Shown here: positions 37,470 to 49,505 of the stretch, one piece after another
Numbering within the stretch: position 1 is the first letter of the stretch
Layout of the letters: every line of letters begins with the position of its first letter
NCBI GenBank assembly: GCA_003508835.1
Contig: PUFA01000068.1
Coordinates: 9,495,501 to 9,559,500, forward strand
DNA: 64,000 bases
Direction: 5' to 3'
Source: Eonycteris spelaea
Taxonomy: Eukaryota > Chordata > Mammalia > Chiroptera > Pteropodidae
Made by a program: the position numbers and the translations under genes
The notes under the pieces: model-generated
What the model was told of the DNA's origin: nothing
What the model saw: the letters and a program-made list of their open reading frames with translations, nothing else
The model's database searches: none

Positions 37470-37655
37470 TAGCATAGATTTTAGAGTTAAGTGTGTTTGA
37501 ATTTGGGTTCCTCTCTTTACTGTCTGTACACAGATTACATAATTTCTCTGATATTCTCTCCTGCACTTAAAAGTGAGGGTGATAGCACTTCCCCAATACA
37601 GTTGTGAGGATTATGTGAGAAACCATACTAGAACTATAATATATGCTCAACAAAA
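37470..37655 (+). mobile_element. MIR SINE
   Basis: AGATTTTAGAGTTAAGTGTG, CACAGATTACATAATTTCTC and AGTTGTGAGGATTATGTGAG follow MIR. Confidence 0.7.
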
Positions 37656-39119
37656 ATTTGTGTCTCCCAATAAAAATTTTGTGTCTTTTTACTGTTGGCT
37701 TTTCTTACAATATTTCTAACTCCAAAGACTAAAATCATTTCTTCATAAAATATTTATTAGCAGAAAAAGGAAAGGGCAAAATTCCATTGGTGTACCTTTC
37801 ACCACCTCTCATCCTTGATCATTTTTCCAGGTATTAGTTCCTCTGTTTCTGCCTTTTTAAAAAATCTTCTTTCCGTGTAAATAATCTGGCTATGATAAAC
37901 ATAAAATGGTGTATGTGGCAGTTTTTCAGATACTTATATAGAATGCCTGAACAGTTTTCTCATGTTAACAACCACAAATTTCTTTAGAGAACTAGTGCCA
38001 GGTTGTAATTTTTGCCTTTCTGAAAAACATCTATGAACATGTGAATTCCTCCCTGCAAATGTGCCAGGCAACTTTCCCCAGACATGTAGTATTATTTGGT
38101 ACCTATAAAAAAAGTCATTGGACTCATTGACTCTAATTTCAGGTAATTTAATCAAATTCTAAACGCCTGGTTGTCTCAGTAAGATTTCTTTATTTCATTA
38201 ACTTAAAAATTTATATTGGATTTATACTTTTGTAATAGGGAATATATGGGAAATATCTACTTCCCTCTCAATTTTGCTGTAAACATAAAGCTGCTCTTAA
38301 AAAAAAAAAAGTGTTTTAAAACAAATTTAATGCCATCATATTACCACAGTCTTAAAACTTCCATTAAATAGCAATTTCCATTTCTGTCTGTTGTAAAATT
38401 CATAATATAAATATATATGAGATGGATAGATATGAAGTAATTTACTTACATGTAAAGAATTATATTTTAAGTTTAAGCAAAATTTAGTAAGTTACAAAAG
38501 AGTGAAAGTAGTTAAATTTCATTAAACCATATGAAATTGACAACATTTGAACATTTTAACCTACAAAATTGGCAATTTTGTATGTTTTAACCAGGTGTTA
38601 TAATAGATTCCAAAACCAAAAATATTTAAGCTCTAGCCAGTATCTCAATTGTTTCCATTAAAGTTCAGAACAGAATTGCTGTGGAGGAATAGTATGTGTT
38701 ATACTTATTTCACTTATCCTTTAGGCTTCAATGAAAGTATAGGAAGTATTTTTTATATCTGATCAGATAACGTTCTGTAAGTAATACTAATTTATACCAG
38801 GGGATATGTCAAGAGAATTTCCTTAGGAATAGAAAAGTAAAACGTGTGAACACCATAAAGTGGTAGTATATAGTTATTAATGGTGAGAAAATTGAAGCAA
38901 ATCTTCATTAAGTGATTCGTAAAGATCAGAGAGGGTCTCCGGGAAGTGCTTTTATATCAAGTCTACTGAAGATGATAAAGTTTTATGCAGACTACTGAAT
39001 GATCACTTTATAAACAATATGTACATATGGCCAATATTCACGTGAAAAAGTTTTTGACATCATTATTCATCAGAAAATTCTCACCTTAAACCATGATGAG
39101 ATTGTAGGGGAGGAAAACT

Positions 39120-39600
39120 TTTCCCTTCTCTCTTTTAGGTTCTTTGGCTAGTCTAATAATTAAGTTGACATAAGACAGATTAACAGAAGGAGGAGGGGAA
39201 AAAAAACAAATTTAATTTTGTCCATGTGGGAGTGCCAAAGATGAGATAGGAGGCTTAAAGAAGTGACCAAAACAGACAGCTTTTATACCTTTTTGACAAA
39301 GAAACAATACATTTGTGAAGAATTGACAACGAAGTTTGGGTTTGGGGTAGTTAGTGGAGAAGTAACAAGTCTTGTTTATACAGACTTCTGAGTCTTGAAT
39401 TCTCTATTTCTGGTGATAAGGATGCCTTCTGCCCTCTTGGTTGGGATAGATAGGATACCTTTATATGAGAGACTATTTCCTGCTTTCAGGAGGACAAAGG
39501 ACTGTCAAAATGTCCTTCTTGCATTAACAAACTGTTTCTCAAGTAAATTTAATTTAAAATAAAAATTTGCTGAAATGACACATGGTGGGGTGACATTTTC
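39120..39600. mobile_element. Probable LTR-type repeat
   Basis: A compositionally coherent block runs from AAAACTTTTCCCTTCTCTCT to GGTGGGGTGACATTTTCTGC, including AAGACAGATTAACAGAAGGA and TTCCTGCTTTCAGGAGGACA. It resembles an LTR relic; orientation and family are unclear. Confidence 0.35.
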
Positions 39601-39611
39601 TGCTCCCATTC

Positions 39612-40205
39612 AAAATACCACTTCACGTCCACTAGAATGACTAAAATAAAAATGACTTACACACCAAATGTTAGCAAGAATGTGGACCAACTGGAACTTG
39701 TACCTTTGTTGGTGGGAATTTAAAAGGTGACCACTTTGGGAGATATTTCAGCAGTTTCTTCACGTGTGAAACAAACTGTTATCCCATAACCCAGCACTTT
39801 CACTCCTAGGTATTTAAATTAGAGAAATGGAAACACATGTTTACAAAAAAGTCTTGTAAAATAACGTTCATAGTGTCTTTACTCATAATAGTTATCATAT
39901 ATGGATTATTGCTAAGCAATAAAAAGAGACGATCCTGTTATGCATGCAACTGTATGTATTTGTCTGAAAGGCATTATGATGCATGAAACAGGAACCAAAA
40001 AGTACATGCCATTTTATTTCACTTATTTTAAGTTCTGGAATTAACTGATAAATGGTTATGATCATCAAAATTTTCTGTGGTGATAATAACATTCCTTATC
40101 TTGATAGAGGTTTGGATTATATATAGTGTATGCTTTTGCCAAAACTGATGAATTGAATATTTAAGATCTGTTCATTTCAAAGTATGTAAATTAACCTCAA
40201 AAATA
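39612..40205 (+). mobile_element. L1M fragment, ORF2 end and 3' UTR
   Basis: CCACTAGAATGACTAAAATA, GGTGGGAATTTAAAAGGTGA, ATAACCCAGCACTTTCACTC and AAGCAATAAAAAGAGACGAT are decayed ORF2 C-terminal sequence; the 3' UTR follows. Confidence 0.7.
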
Positions 40206-40321
40206 TTTTAAGAATTAGTAATTGACATTTTAAAAAAGTTTTATGCTAAATAGTGTGTACCGTTTTCATGAACTTGTAATTATAAATTCTGTCAAGACAT
40301 TTCTAAACCATATGCAGCTAA

Positions 40322-40548
40322 TATGGCACAGTGATTGAGAAGGTGGCCTCTAAAGTCAGACTGCAATTCAGTCCTGCCTTTACTATGTAATAACCATGAC
40401 CTTAGGCAAATTACTGTACCTGTCTGTGTATCCTCACTTTCTTCAACTATAAAATGGGGGTAGTAATAAAACCTGTTTAATCAGGTTATATCAGAATGAA
40501 ATGGACTAATTTCTGTAAAACTCTTTGAGTATTTGAAACATAGTAATC
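40322..40548 (+). mobile_element. MIR SINE
   Basis: GGCACAGTGATTGAGAAGGT, CATGACCTTAGGCAAATTAC, AACTATAAAATGGGGGTAGT and CTCTTTGAGTATTTGAAACA follow a near full-length MIR. Confidence 0.8.
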
Positions 40549-41214
40549 ACTGTTAACTTCTATTGTTAATACTGCCGCTTTGGGTATTACTCATTAATGT
40601 CTTCCTTCAGTTTATTGGCCCCCACACTCAATTATCTTCTTTTCTTATTTACTCAGTAATTTGGAATTACATGAAAAAGATGGGATATTATTTGGTGGAC
40701 CCTGGTATCATATTACAAATATTTATTAAACACATGATATGTTCACACTGTCCTGTGATCTGGAGTTGCAAAGACATTAAGCCGTTCCTTAAGAAGCTCT
40801 CTACAGAAGAAAGATACAGGGAAATAGTAAATGATTATACAGTCATAAATGTGGTGTGATGTAGGTCATCCCATTGTGCGATGGAAGAACTAGTTACCTA
40901 ACCCACACTTGGCAGATGATGCCTACACTTGGCTTTTTTTTTTCTTTTTCTCTATCTGTTTATGTTGTTATTATTATTTTTTTTATTGAACTGGACTATC
41001 AGCTCAATTGCTTCTGAAAGGTTTAATACTTACCATTAACTTAAACTCCAAACAACCCTTGGACTTGTTAGGAACCTTTGGGAAAAATAATATTCCACAG
41101 TATAATAGGATGATAGGTATACTCCATTTCACCAACATCTAGGTTAACTTCAGGTACAGATAGGAAAATGCCAGAGTTTAGAATCTGTTAATAATTATTA
41201 AGTCAGAATCTGCC

Positions 41215-41450
41215 CAAAACTGAGCTTTTAACCTTTCCATCTTAACATGTTTGTCGCATCTCAGTTAATGGCAGCCATATCCTTTTAGCTGCTTGGATCC
41301 AAGATTTTGGAGGCGCATCCTTGACTTTTCTTGTTCTCTAATTTCACATCCACTCATTCAGCAAATCCGATCAGCTTTCTATGCAAAATACATCCAGCGT
41401 TTGATTGTTCCTCATGTCTTTCATAGCTACATTCTTGTCCAAGTCACCAT
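41215..41450 (+). mobile_element. LINE-2 fragment
   Basis: GGATCCAAGATTTTGGAGGC, GCATCCTTGACTTTTCTTGT, CAGCAAATCCGATCAGCTTT and CTTGTCCAAGTCACCATT are clear L2 blocks; the piece stops at an A run. Confidence 0.75.
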
Positions 41451-41464
41451 TAAAAAAAAAAAAA

Positions 41465-41835
41465 AAACTCGGTGATTTTTTTTAGTATAGTCACAAGTTA
41501 TGCAGCCATCACCATTGCCTAACTCTGGGACACTTTCCTCACTCCATACCCTGTACACTAGCAATTATTCGCCATTCTCCCTTTCCCCAACTCAAGGCAG
41601 CCACCAGTCTACTTTCTGTTTCTATAATTTGTCTAGTCCAGACAGTCCACATACAGAAAATCATACATCATGTGGCCTTTGTGTCTGGCTTCTTTCAGGT
41701 ACGGTGTTTTCAAAGTTCATCTATGTAGTAAGAATCAGTACTTAATTCCTTTTTCTGGCTAAATGATTGTCCCTTGTATGAATATACCACATTTGTTTAT
41801 CCATTCTATGTTTGTCTTTGACAGTGTAGTTGGAC
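41465..41835 (-). mobile_element. L1M 3' fragment adjoining an L2 piece
   Basis: CACAAGTTATGCAGCCATCA, TACCCTGTACACTAGCAATT and CCACATTTGTTTATCCATTC are reverse L1 3' sequence. An A run at 41452-41467 separates it from the L2 fragment at 41215-41450. Confidence 0.7.
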
Positions 41836-42687
41836 TTAGCCATGGGTGGCACATTCTAGGCTAAGAGAACAGAAGTACAAACACCTGACATTCTAAGAGT
41901 GCACAATATTTTGGAAGGCTATATTTGACTTAATATTCCTGACAAGAACTGTTTTAGAGAAAACGGGGAGGAGGAAGGGCAAAGCAACTAAATTGTTGTT
42001 AGTGCCCATAGTCTACTTTAAAAGGTCTGTAGAGAATGGTAAAAAAAAAAAAAAATGGCTGTAATTTGAATACGTATGTATTTATAAAGTTCCCTCTGAC
42101 GAGTTCAAATTGAGGATTTAAAAAATATATTTAGCACATTAAATAATTGTTAGATTAACATAGGAAAACCCAGAGATGGGTAATTTTCTATTTTCATATG
42201 ATAATGACTACATTAAGCTTGAGTTTTAACACAGTAATAAGGTTAAAAGCCTATGAGAGTTCTTTCTTAGTAAATTTTTCTGCTAAATTCCTTCGTTGCT
42301 TAGAGTAGTGGAAAAAATTGGACTTCTAGAAATATTGGCTCTCTTCTAATGTTTGGAAGGTTTTTAAAATAGGTATAATGGAAAACCAATATATTCTTCA
42401 GTTTCCAGCATGACCTCAAAAAATAACAAATTAGGTTGAGGCACTTCTTAAATATGAAATTCTCAATGAAATATGAGAAATAATAACATTAAGTGGATAG
42501 AGCCTTAGGGTAGAAGCGGATTGGTGTAATGAAGTTAAGAGATGGAAACTTTGCCAAAAATAAATTTAGTTAATGTCTCTAGCTTTTAATTTTTCTTTTT
42601 GTAAAGTGGAGGCAGTACCAGACAGGATCTTGAAAGAGCGTCTAATCTGACCTTCTATTAGAGAATTAAAATTCTGAATTGTCCTTC

Positions 42688-42912
42688 TATTGGATATGCT
42701 TATATGATATTTATAATATATAAATAATAGATATTTTTATATAATATATATTTTATTGGATATGCTTTGATATTTAGATAATATAAATATTATAAAATAT
42801 ATATTTTATATATGATATTTATATTTTATTGGATATGCTTATATGATATAATATATAAATAATATTTATATATTATAAATATTTATATATATATATAAAT
42901 ATGATATATATA
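42688..42912 (+). repeat. AT-rich minisatellite-like array
   Basis: The block TATTGGATATGCTT occurs three times, at 42688-42701, 42754-42767 and 42827-42840 (spacing 66 and 73), separated by nearly pure TA/AAT sequence. A (TA)n tract follows to about 42912. It lies in intron 4. Confidence 0.85.
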
Positions 42913-43019
42913 AACATGTACGCTCATTCCCATACACCATGACAAAATAGTTGCTATTTTAATATCTGAATGGTATCCATCAATGGCAATTTTATTTCCT
43001 TCAGAGGCCAATTTAATAA

Positions 43020-43125
43020 TACTAGAGGGAATCCAGTCTTTTATTTTATAGATAAGGAAGTTGAGGCCTAGTAAAAATAGATGACCTATCTAGGGGCACA
43101 TAGCCATCTAGTTTAGGAACAGGGA
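43020..43125 (+). mobile_element. MIR fragment
   Basis: TATAGATAAGGAAGTTGAGG and GGGGCACATAGCCATCTAGT fit the MIR core and 3' part. Confidence 0.5.
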
Positions 43126-43654
43126 TTTTGTTTATTAACCTTAATTTATTTTATTTTTTTTTTTGAGCCTGCTTCATAATAAGGTGGTTTCCCTGCTCTC
43201 AGGCAGTAAAGTTTAGCTGATGTGGAGGTGGAAAGGGGATAGGAAGATAAAGGGCATACATGTCATGACATATAAGAAAACTAGTAATTTCTTCTTAATA
43301 CAAATTACATAAAATTAGAGGCGCATACGCAGCGCCTTGAGAACACAGATGGGGGAAGCTCATAGTGCTGATTAATTAACTTAGTGGCAGAACTAGGGCT
43401 CAGTTTCCCAACTCCTTGTCCAGGATTTTCTTTTTGTCTTCACTGTTATGTATTATTTATCTTAGCAGGAAAAAATTCCAGCTGAGTCTTCTTATTTCTA
43501 AGTGGCGTTTAAATTGACCATACCACACCTCTGGTTTTGGTAGTAAAAGTAGAGAATATATACATTAGAATCTTTATTTGAGATTGTCTTGTATTTTTGA
43601 TTGAAATTGAATTCCCTTCCTATAGTCAGTTATAAATTTCCTTCCTATAGTTAT

Positions 43655-43990
43655 AAGGAAGAAGAAACACCTAAACAAGGTTTTTTTGTGTGTTTTGTTT
43701 TGCTTTGTTTTGTAATTTCTTCTCTCTTCTTTTACTCCTCTTTCCAACTATATAAATAGGAATTCTCTCAATTTGAAAAATTGGAAGTCTTATTGTAAAA
43801 AGAGGTTGATCTTTCTTTTATTTAATGAAAAGAAAAAAAATTGTCCTTTCATATCAAACATTTAAAAAATTTAAATAAAAGCGTTTAGATCATCAAAACA
43901 ATATATTTGATAGTTTAAGGTTGTACAGGTACTTAAACAAATTACCTTTTTTATTGTGGTGGAATATATGTGACATCAAATTAATTTTTT
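43655..43990 (+). repeat. Partial duplicate of exon 5 tail, donor and intron 5 start
   Basis: This segment matches 44688-45023 at a constant offset of 1,033 bp. Outside the T-rich run just after the donor I count about ten or eleven mismatches in roughly 320 aligned bases, so identity is near 97%. It holds the last ~24 bases of exon 5 (ending ACACCTAAACAAG), the same GTTTTTT donor at 43680, and intron sequence up to and just into the reverse-oriented L1 fragment that starts near 44,990. The left copy then breaks off. It is preceded by two CTTCCTATAG blocks, each ending in a plausible splice acceptor AG (43624-43625 and 43649-43650). It lies in intron 4 and is probably non-coding. Confidence 0.9.
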
Positions 43991-44557
43991 TAACAAATTG
44001 ACAAAACACCAACAACCTAAATTCTTAGGCTTTAAAATATGTTTTTAGAGCTGATTTTTTACCATATTACAAGAAACACCTGGATTGGATCATAATTTTA
44101 TAACTGTCAAATGTTATTTTCTCTGTAGGTGGAAAAGAGTTTTTATTTCCAAATGAATCAAACTGGAATTCTTTTGTTAAAAAGAAATGCTTCTTTAAGC
44201 CAGTTTTACATTGATATTGTACTTCTTAGAGATTGCATAATGCTTTAAATAATTATCATACCTTGATTTTTGTTTAATTTGTTCCTACTATTGCTTTTAC
44301 CCAAAGAGCTATGCATTGCCATTCTAATCAGTAGAGATAATAGTCTAAGATTCCTCTTTGGAGAATAGTATATTTTAATATGTATTCATTCCTACTACTT
44401 AATTTTAAAATTCGAGGTTAGTTTTAGCTGTACCAGTGACTTGGATGTTCTTAATGTGTTGTCGTTTTTTAATTTTAATTTCTAATACATATTATTCTGA
44501 AAGCTCTTTAGAACAGAAGAAAAATGTTTATGCTGTCTTGTTTTTTCCCTTGTTTAG

Positions 44558-44712
44558 AAATCGAAATGAGTTGGCTGAGACTCTTGCACTCCTGAAAGCA
44601 CAAATTGATCCTGTACTATTGAAAACCTCTAGCCAACAGGACAACTCTTCCCGGGAAAGTCCCAGCTTAGAGGATGAGGAGACTAAAAAGGAGGAAGAAA
44701 CACCTAAACAAG
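44558..44712 (+). CDS. RSF1: RSF1 coding exon 5 (start of acidic linker)
   Basis: This 155-nt exon has phase 2 entry and phase 1 exit. Its first base completes the arginine codon of exon 4. It then reads NRNELAETLALLKAQIDPVL and later SSRESPSLEDEE..., ending TPKQ plus one base of a glutamate codon. The acceptor is TTCCCTTGTTTAG. The donor, CAAG|GTTTTTTTTG, departs from the GTRAGT consensus at positions +3 to +6 and is followed by a long T-rich run. This suggests dependence on a U-rich enhancer-type 5' splice site; that is inference. The last roughly 25 bases, the donor and about 300 bases of intron are duplicated 1,033 bp upstream. Retention of the following intron would add about 26 hydrophobic residues before a stop at 44790-44792. 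Confidence 0.95.
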
Positions 44713-44984
44713 GTTTTTTTTGTGTTTTTGTTTTGCTTTGTTTTGTAATTTCTTCTCTCTTCTTTTACTCCTCTTTCCAACTGTATAAATAGGAATTCTC
44801 TCAATTTGAAAAATTAGAAGTCTTATTGTAAAAAGAGGTTGATCTTTCTCTTATTTAATGAAAAGAAAAAAAATTGTCCTTTCATATCAAACATTTAAAA
44901 AATTTAAATAAAAGCATTTAGATCATCAAAACAATATATTTAATAGTTTAAGGATGTACAGGTACTTAAACAAATTCCCTTTTT

Positions 44985-45725
44985 TATTGTGGTAGGATAT
45001 ATATAACATCAATTTTATTTTTTAACCATTTTTAAGTGTTCAATTTTGTGGCATTAAGTATATGCACATTATTGTGCAGCCATCACCACCATCAGTCTCC
45101 AGAGTCATCTCCCTCCACTGAAACTCTACCCATTGAACATTTAACTCCCCATTTTCCTTTCCCCTGGCAGCCACTATTCTACTTTCTGTCTCTGTGAATT
45201 TAACTAACTCTAGGAACCTTATGTAAGAGAAATCATACAATGTTTGTATCTTTGTGACTGGCTTATCTCACGGCGCATTATTGTCTTCAGTGTTCATGTT
45301 GTAGCGTGTCAGAATTTCCTTCCTCTTTAAGGCTGAGTAACATTCCATTTATGTATACACCACCTTCTGTTTATTCATCTGTCAGTGGACTCTCTTTCTT
45401 TTCTTTCACCTTTGGCTGTTATGAATAACGCTGCTATGAATATGGGTATACAAATATCAGTTTGAGGCACTTCTTTCACTTCTTTTGACTCTGTAACCAG
45501 AAGTGGAATTGCTGGATCATATGGTAGTTCTGTTTTTAATTTTTGAGATTTTACCATACCGTTTTTCACAGCCCCTGCACCATTTTACATTCTTACCCAT
45601 AGCTTGCTCTTCTTTTTTATTTTTTATAATAACCATTTTAATGGATGTGAAGTGATATTGAGTCGTTTTTCTTTGTTCATTTGTGGAGGTTTTTTGTTTT
45701 TTTCTTTTTTTCTTTGTTTTGGTTG
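44985..45725 (-). mobile_element. L1M 3' fragment at start of intron 5
   Basis: TTGTGGCATTAAGTATATGC, GTGCAGCCATCACCACCATC, CCTCTTTAAGGCTGAGTAAC and GTGGAATTGCTGGATCATAT give the reverse 3' UTR/ORF2 course. Its first few tens of bases are included in the 1,033-bp-offset duplication. Confidence 0.75.
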
Positions 45726-46664
45726 TACCTAACAAACTCTTAAGTCTACTTTAATTACAATTATTAAACATTATTTTTTCTGACTAAGAGTTCTAATTTG
45801 CTTAACTAAGCAAATTAAGTCCTAACCTTTCTAGGAGAAAAGAAACCAACTGAAATTTTGTCTAACATCTTTTTACTTTTTGTTGATAACATGCCTTTTA
45901 ATGACAGGGAAGGAGGTTGCTCTCCTTGACATGCTTTATTCCTTTGCTTTTAGTTTTCCTCTGTTTCAGGTAGAACCTGAAAGCAATATATTCTTACCTT
46001 ATTGGCTGCTTTGAGAGAACCATTCATAAAGTCATCCCGTAACTGCAAGCATTGTTTGAAAGCAAGTAATTATGCCATTTAATATAGGATATGATGTTTC
46101 TACATACTAAGCATTTCTTTCAGCAGAAATCCTAATTATTTTTCTTTAGGTGGTGTTTACCTGATTTCAAATATCTGTGATGGTTTTATTTGTAAGCCAT
46201 ATTTCTGATTTGAAAAATTATTTTGAATATGTTAAAACTCAATTTGTAGGCTACTTAACAAAGTAAAAGCTTAATAATTTTAATGTAGTCTGAACCCCTT
46301 ATTGAATTTCCAGATTTTTTAAGTAGCACTTCCTAAAGATTGGTTCTCAGTTTAGACTAATATTATTAGTTCATTTGTCATTCAGTTTCATCATTCATTT
46401 GTGTTTTGCTTATTCTCATGCACAATTAAAATTAAGACCAGAGAGAATATAAATTGGGAAGAGAGGTAAGATAATAAAAATTCAAGAGGCACTTATTCCT
46501 ATTAGGTGAACATAAATTTGACACTGATCTTGAAGGGAGATTTCTTAGTGTAGTTTAAATTACCAAACAAACACCCAAAATGAACAGTTTATTCAGTAAA
46601 GTACAGCTCTTCCTAGTTAGTAATTCTAAAATTTCATTGTGGGGTCTTATAGTAGAGGATGGGG

Positions 46665-46914
46665 CGTTGCAACAGGAATAGCAGCTAACATTTATTGGGC
46701 ATATTGTGTTTCTTTGTAGCTTTCCAAATGCTGCACATGCGTTTTCACTTAATCCTCATAGCAGCTCTTTGAGGTAGCTACTATTATTATTTAAATTTTA
46801 TAGATGAAGGAATTGGGATGTTTATTAAATTTACCGCAAGTCATATAGATAATAAAGAGCTTACATTTGAACCTTGATCTTTGTAAAGTCAGTGCTCTGT
46901 AACTACAGTGATAC
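46665..46914 (+). mobile_element. MIR SINE
   Basis: GCTAACATTTATTGGGCATA, TCCTCATAGCAGCTCTTTGA, TATAGATGAAGGAATTGGGA and AAAGTCAGTGCTCTGTAACT follow MIRb/c. Confidence 0.75.
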
Positions 46915-47085
46915 AGAACTGTACTTCTTAAATTTTAATATGCATTCATCTCATCTCATGATCTTTTTAAAATTCAGAAGGTAATTGAATTAGTCTTGTG
47001 TGGGGCTTTTTTGTCATTTTAACAAGGACGTAGGTGATGCTGTTGCTGCTGGTCAGAGGACCACATTTTGAGTAGCAAGGTTATA
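46915..47085 (+). mobile_element. MER20-like hAT-Charlie element
   Basis: TACTTCTTAAATTTTAATAT at the left and GTGATGCTGTTGCTGCTGGT plus GGACCACATTTTGAGTAGCA at the right match the start and end of MER20, with a diverged centre. Confidence 0.55.
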
Positions 47086-47329
47086 GCTTGGAGACAGATA
47101 CAGCAAAGGCTTTTCATACAGCTGTTTCTGAAAATATTCCTCAATGAATGCCGACGTTGTAACAGTCTACACAATTAAGAAAATGTCTGTGGGGGAGGAT
47201 ATCTCTTGAAAAAGTAGAGTATGAGGAGGAGCCAGACATTAGTTCTTTGTTTTTCTCCTTTCTCTTTTAAATAGTGTCTCCTCTGTTTCTCCTATCTAAA
47301 AGCAAAATGTTTCTCATTCATTCATCCAT

Positions 47330-47690
47330 CCATTTAATTAATACTTAATATGTACCTACTATGGGCCAGACATGATTTTAAACATGGGAGTTTTGTAACC
47401 AAAGTAGTAAAATCCTTGCTTTTGTGAAGCCTACACTGTAGTGGATAAAAAAAGCTAACACACACTGTTTACCATGTGCCAAGTACCATTCTCTGTACCT
47501 CACATATATTAAGTCATGTAATCTTCACAAACATCCTGTTAGGTATTACATTGTTATTTCCTTTTTTTTTTTTCCCCCAGATGAGAGGTGAGACAAGGAG
47601 AGGTTTAAGTAACTTTCCCAGGGTCACACAGCCTTAGTGGCACACCCAATATTCAAACCTGAGCAGTCTTTAGTCTTTCTCTGTGGATGG
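47330..47690 (+). mobile_element. MIR-type fragments (two)
   Basis: The first has CTACTATGGGCCAGACATGA and the second TTTACCATGTGCCAAGTACC, GGTTTAAGTAACTTTCCCAG and GGGTCACACAGCCTTAGTGG. The second is a clear MIRb with a T/C run inserted near 47560-47578. Confidence 0.7.
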
Positions 47691-48299
47691 GTACTTTTGA
47701 TGCTGATTTACACATTATTTGGAGTATTAGACAGTTTTATTCAGCACCCAAAGTCCTAGCTCTTACTTCATTATCTCAAGTGTAGTTATTGTGTTCTGTT
47801 CTATAGCTAGATCAAAGAAATGTGATTCCAGTTTGTCATTTTTATTACTCTTGTATATAAACAAACATTGCCCTTCAGCTTGAAAGCTGGAAACAGTCCT
47901 AGTGAATGTCTAATGTTGTTAGAATAGTAAAGCAAAATGTGACAAGTTAAAAATTGTATGGTTGGAAGCCATCAAGAAGGAAAAACAAATAAGGAGCTGG
48001 AGAAAAAAAAAACAGCCACTCTTTCTAGCAGCTAAAATTTATTTAAGATTTTTCTTTACTCATTAGTTCAATTGCCATGCTTTATACCTAACCTTAGAAG
48101 ATATTAAAGAGCGACTCAGCACATAATACAAAAAGATTCTTTTTTGTATCAGTCAAGGAAAAATTTGTTACCTATAAAAATGGGCCCAAAAATATCCAAA
48201 AAATGGCATCATATGGGCTAAAGAGTTGTGCATTAATTGAATAATTAAATTGACTTTTTGTTTCAGAGATAATTAGAATTGCCTTCTGAAAAGTCCGAG

Positions 48300-48560
48300 T
48301 TTATTAGACTGGCACCAGAATCTCACAGACTGGCCTCAGCCTGTCTGTCTAGTGTTATCCTCCTATACGATCACTGGGTCCAGATTGTCTAGATGCCCGT
48401 ATTTACTCCATGTCTTGGGCATTCCTTTTGTGTTTTATCTTGCTCTTATCTCCCTGAGGTACTGTTCTTCCACTCTGGAAATTCTAGTTATACTGCAGGG
48501 CCATCTGGAATCCAACCTTCTCAATCTTTTTGCAAGCTCTACTAGCACTTAGACTATTTT
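48300..48560 (+). mobile_element. Possible LINE-2 fragment
   Basis: C/T-rich sequence such as CCATGTCTTGGGCATTCCTT and TCTTGCTCTTATCTCCCTGA is suggestive of L2 but weak. Confidence 0.3.
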
Positions 48561-49039
48561 TAATCCCATTTACATTAGAGTCCATTATATTACCAAATTT
48601 GAAGCTGTCAAATACTTGTTGAATTGTTATTCTCAGACTATTGTAGCAGTTAGGTGTCATTTAAGCCCTTTTCTAATACCCAGGATATCATTTCAGGTGG
48701 TATACTACCTGGAAGTTACTGTGCTTAAAGATAACCATGAAATTCAATATATGTTTTTACTCCACGTTAGATAGTGTGTTCTAATTTAGAAGGGACTTTT
48801 AACTTCCAAGGAACTTTTATAGGGGAAAACAAAGTTGAGAAACATCCTAAACTTTAGTTTTTTTCTTACTAATTAGGAAGAGACTTTTGTTAGTTTTTAC
48901 AGTCATACACTTTAGAATGATAAGACAGTATAATTTAAGATTCTCTAATAGAGAATGGAAGTTGTAGACTGGCAGCTTGAAAACCCAGTGTTTATTTTGG
49001 TCTGTACAGTGATGCTCTGTTTTTTTTGGGGGGGGGTTG

Positions 49040-49505
49040 TTTTTAACTAAGATAAAATGCACCATTTTTATTAATCGGTTTTTAGTATATTCATAATGTT
49101 CAGCAACCATAGCCACTGTCTAATTCCAGACCATTTATATCATCCCACAAAGAAATCCTGTAACAATAAGTATTCACTTGCCGTTTCTCCCTGGAATTCA
49201 CTAACCTACTTTCTATCTGTGAATTTGCCTGTTTGTTCCGCATAAATGTAATTACACAATGTGTGGCCTTTTGTGACACTCTCCTTTTACTTGGCATAAT
49301 GTTCTCAAGGTTTATCTATGTTTTAGCATATATTGGTACTTCATTTCTCTTTATGATTGAATAATTGTCCCTTCTGGATATACTGCATTTTTGCTAATCC
49401 ATTGATGGACATTTGAGTTGTTTCCACTTTTTGGATAGTATGAATAATGTCTCAGTCAGCATTCATGTACAAATTTTTGTAGGAACATGTTTTTACATAT
49501 GTTTT
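49040..49505 (-). mobile_element. L1M 3' fragment
   Basis: ACTAAGATAAAATGCACCAT, TATTCATAATGTTCAGCAAC and TGGCATAATGTTCTCAAGGT are reverse-oriented L1 3' sequence ending near a T run. Confidence 0.7.
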
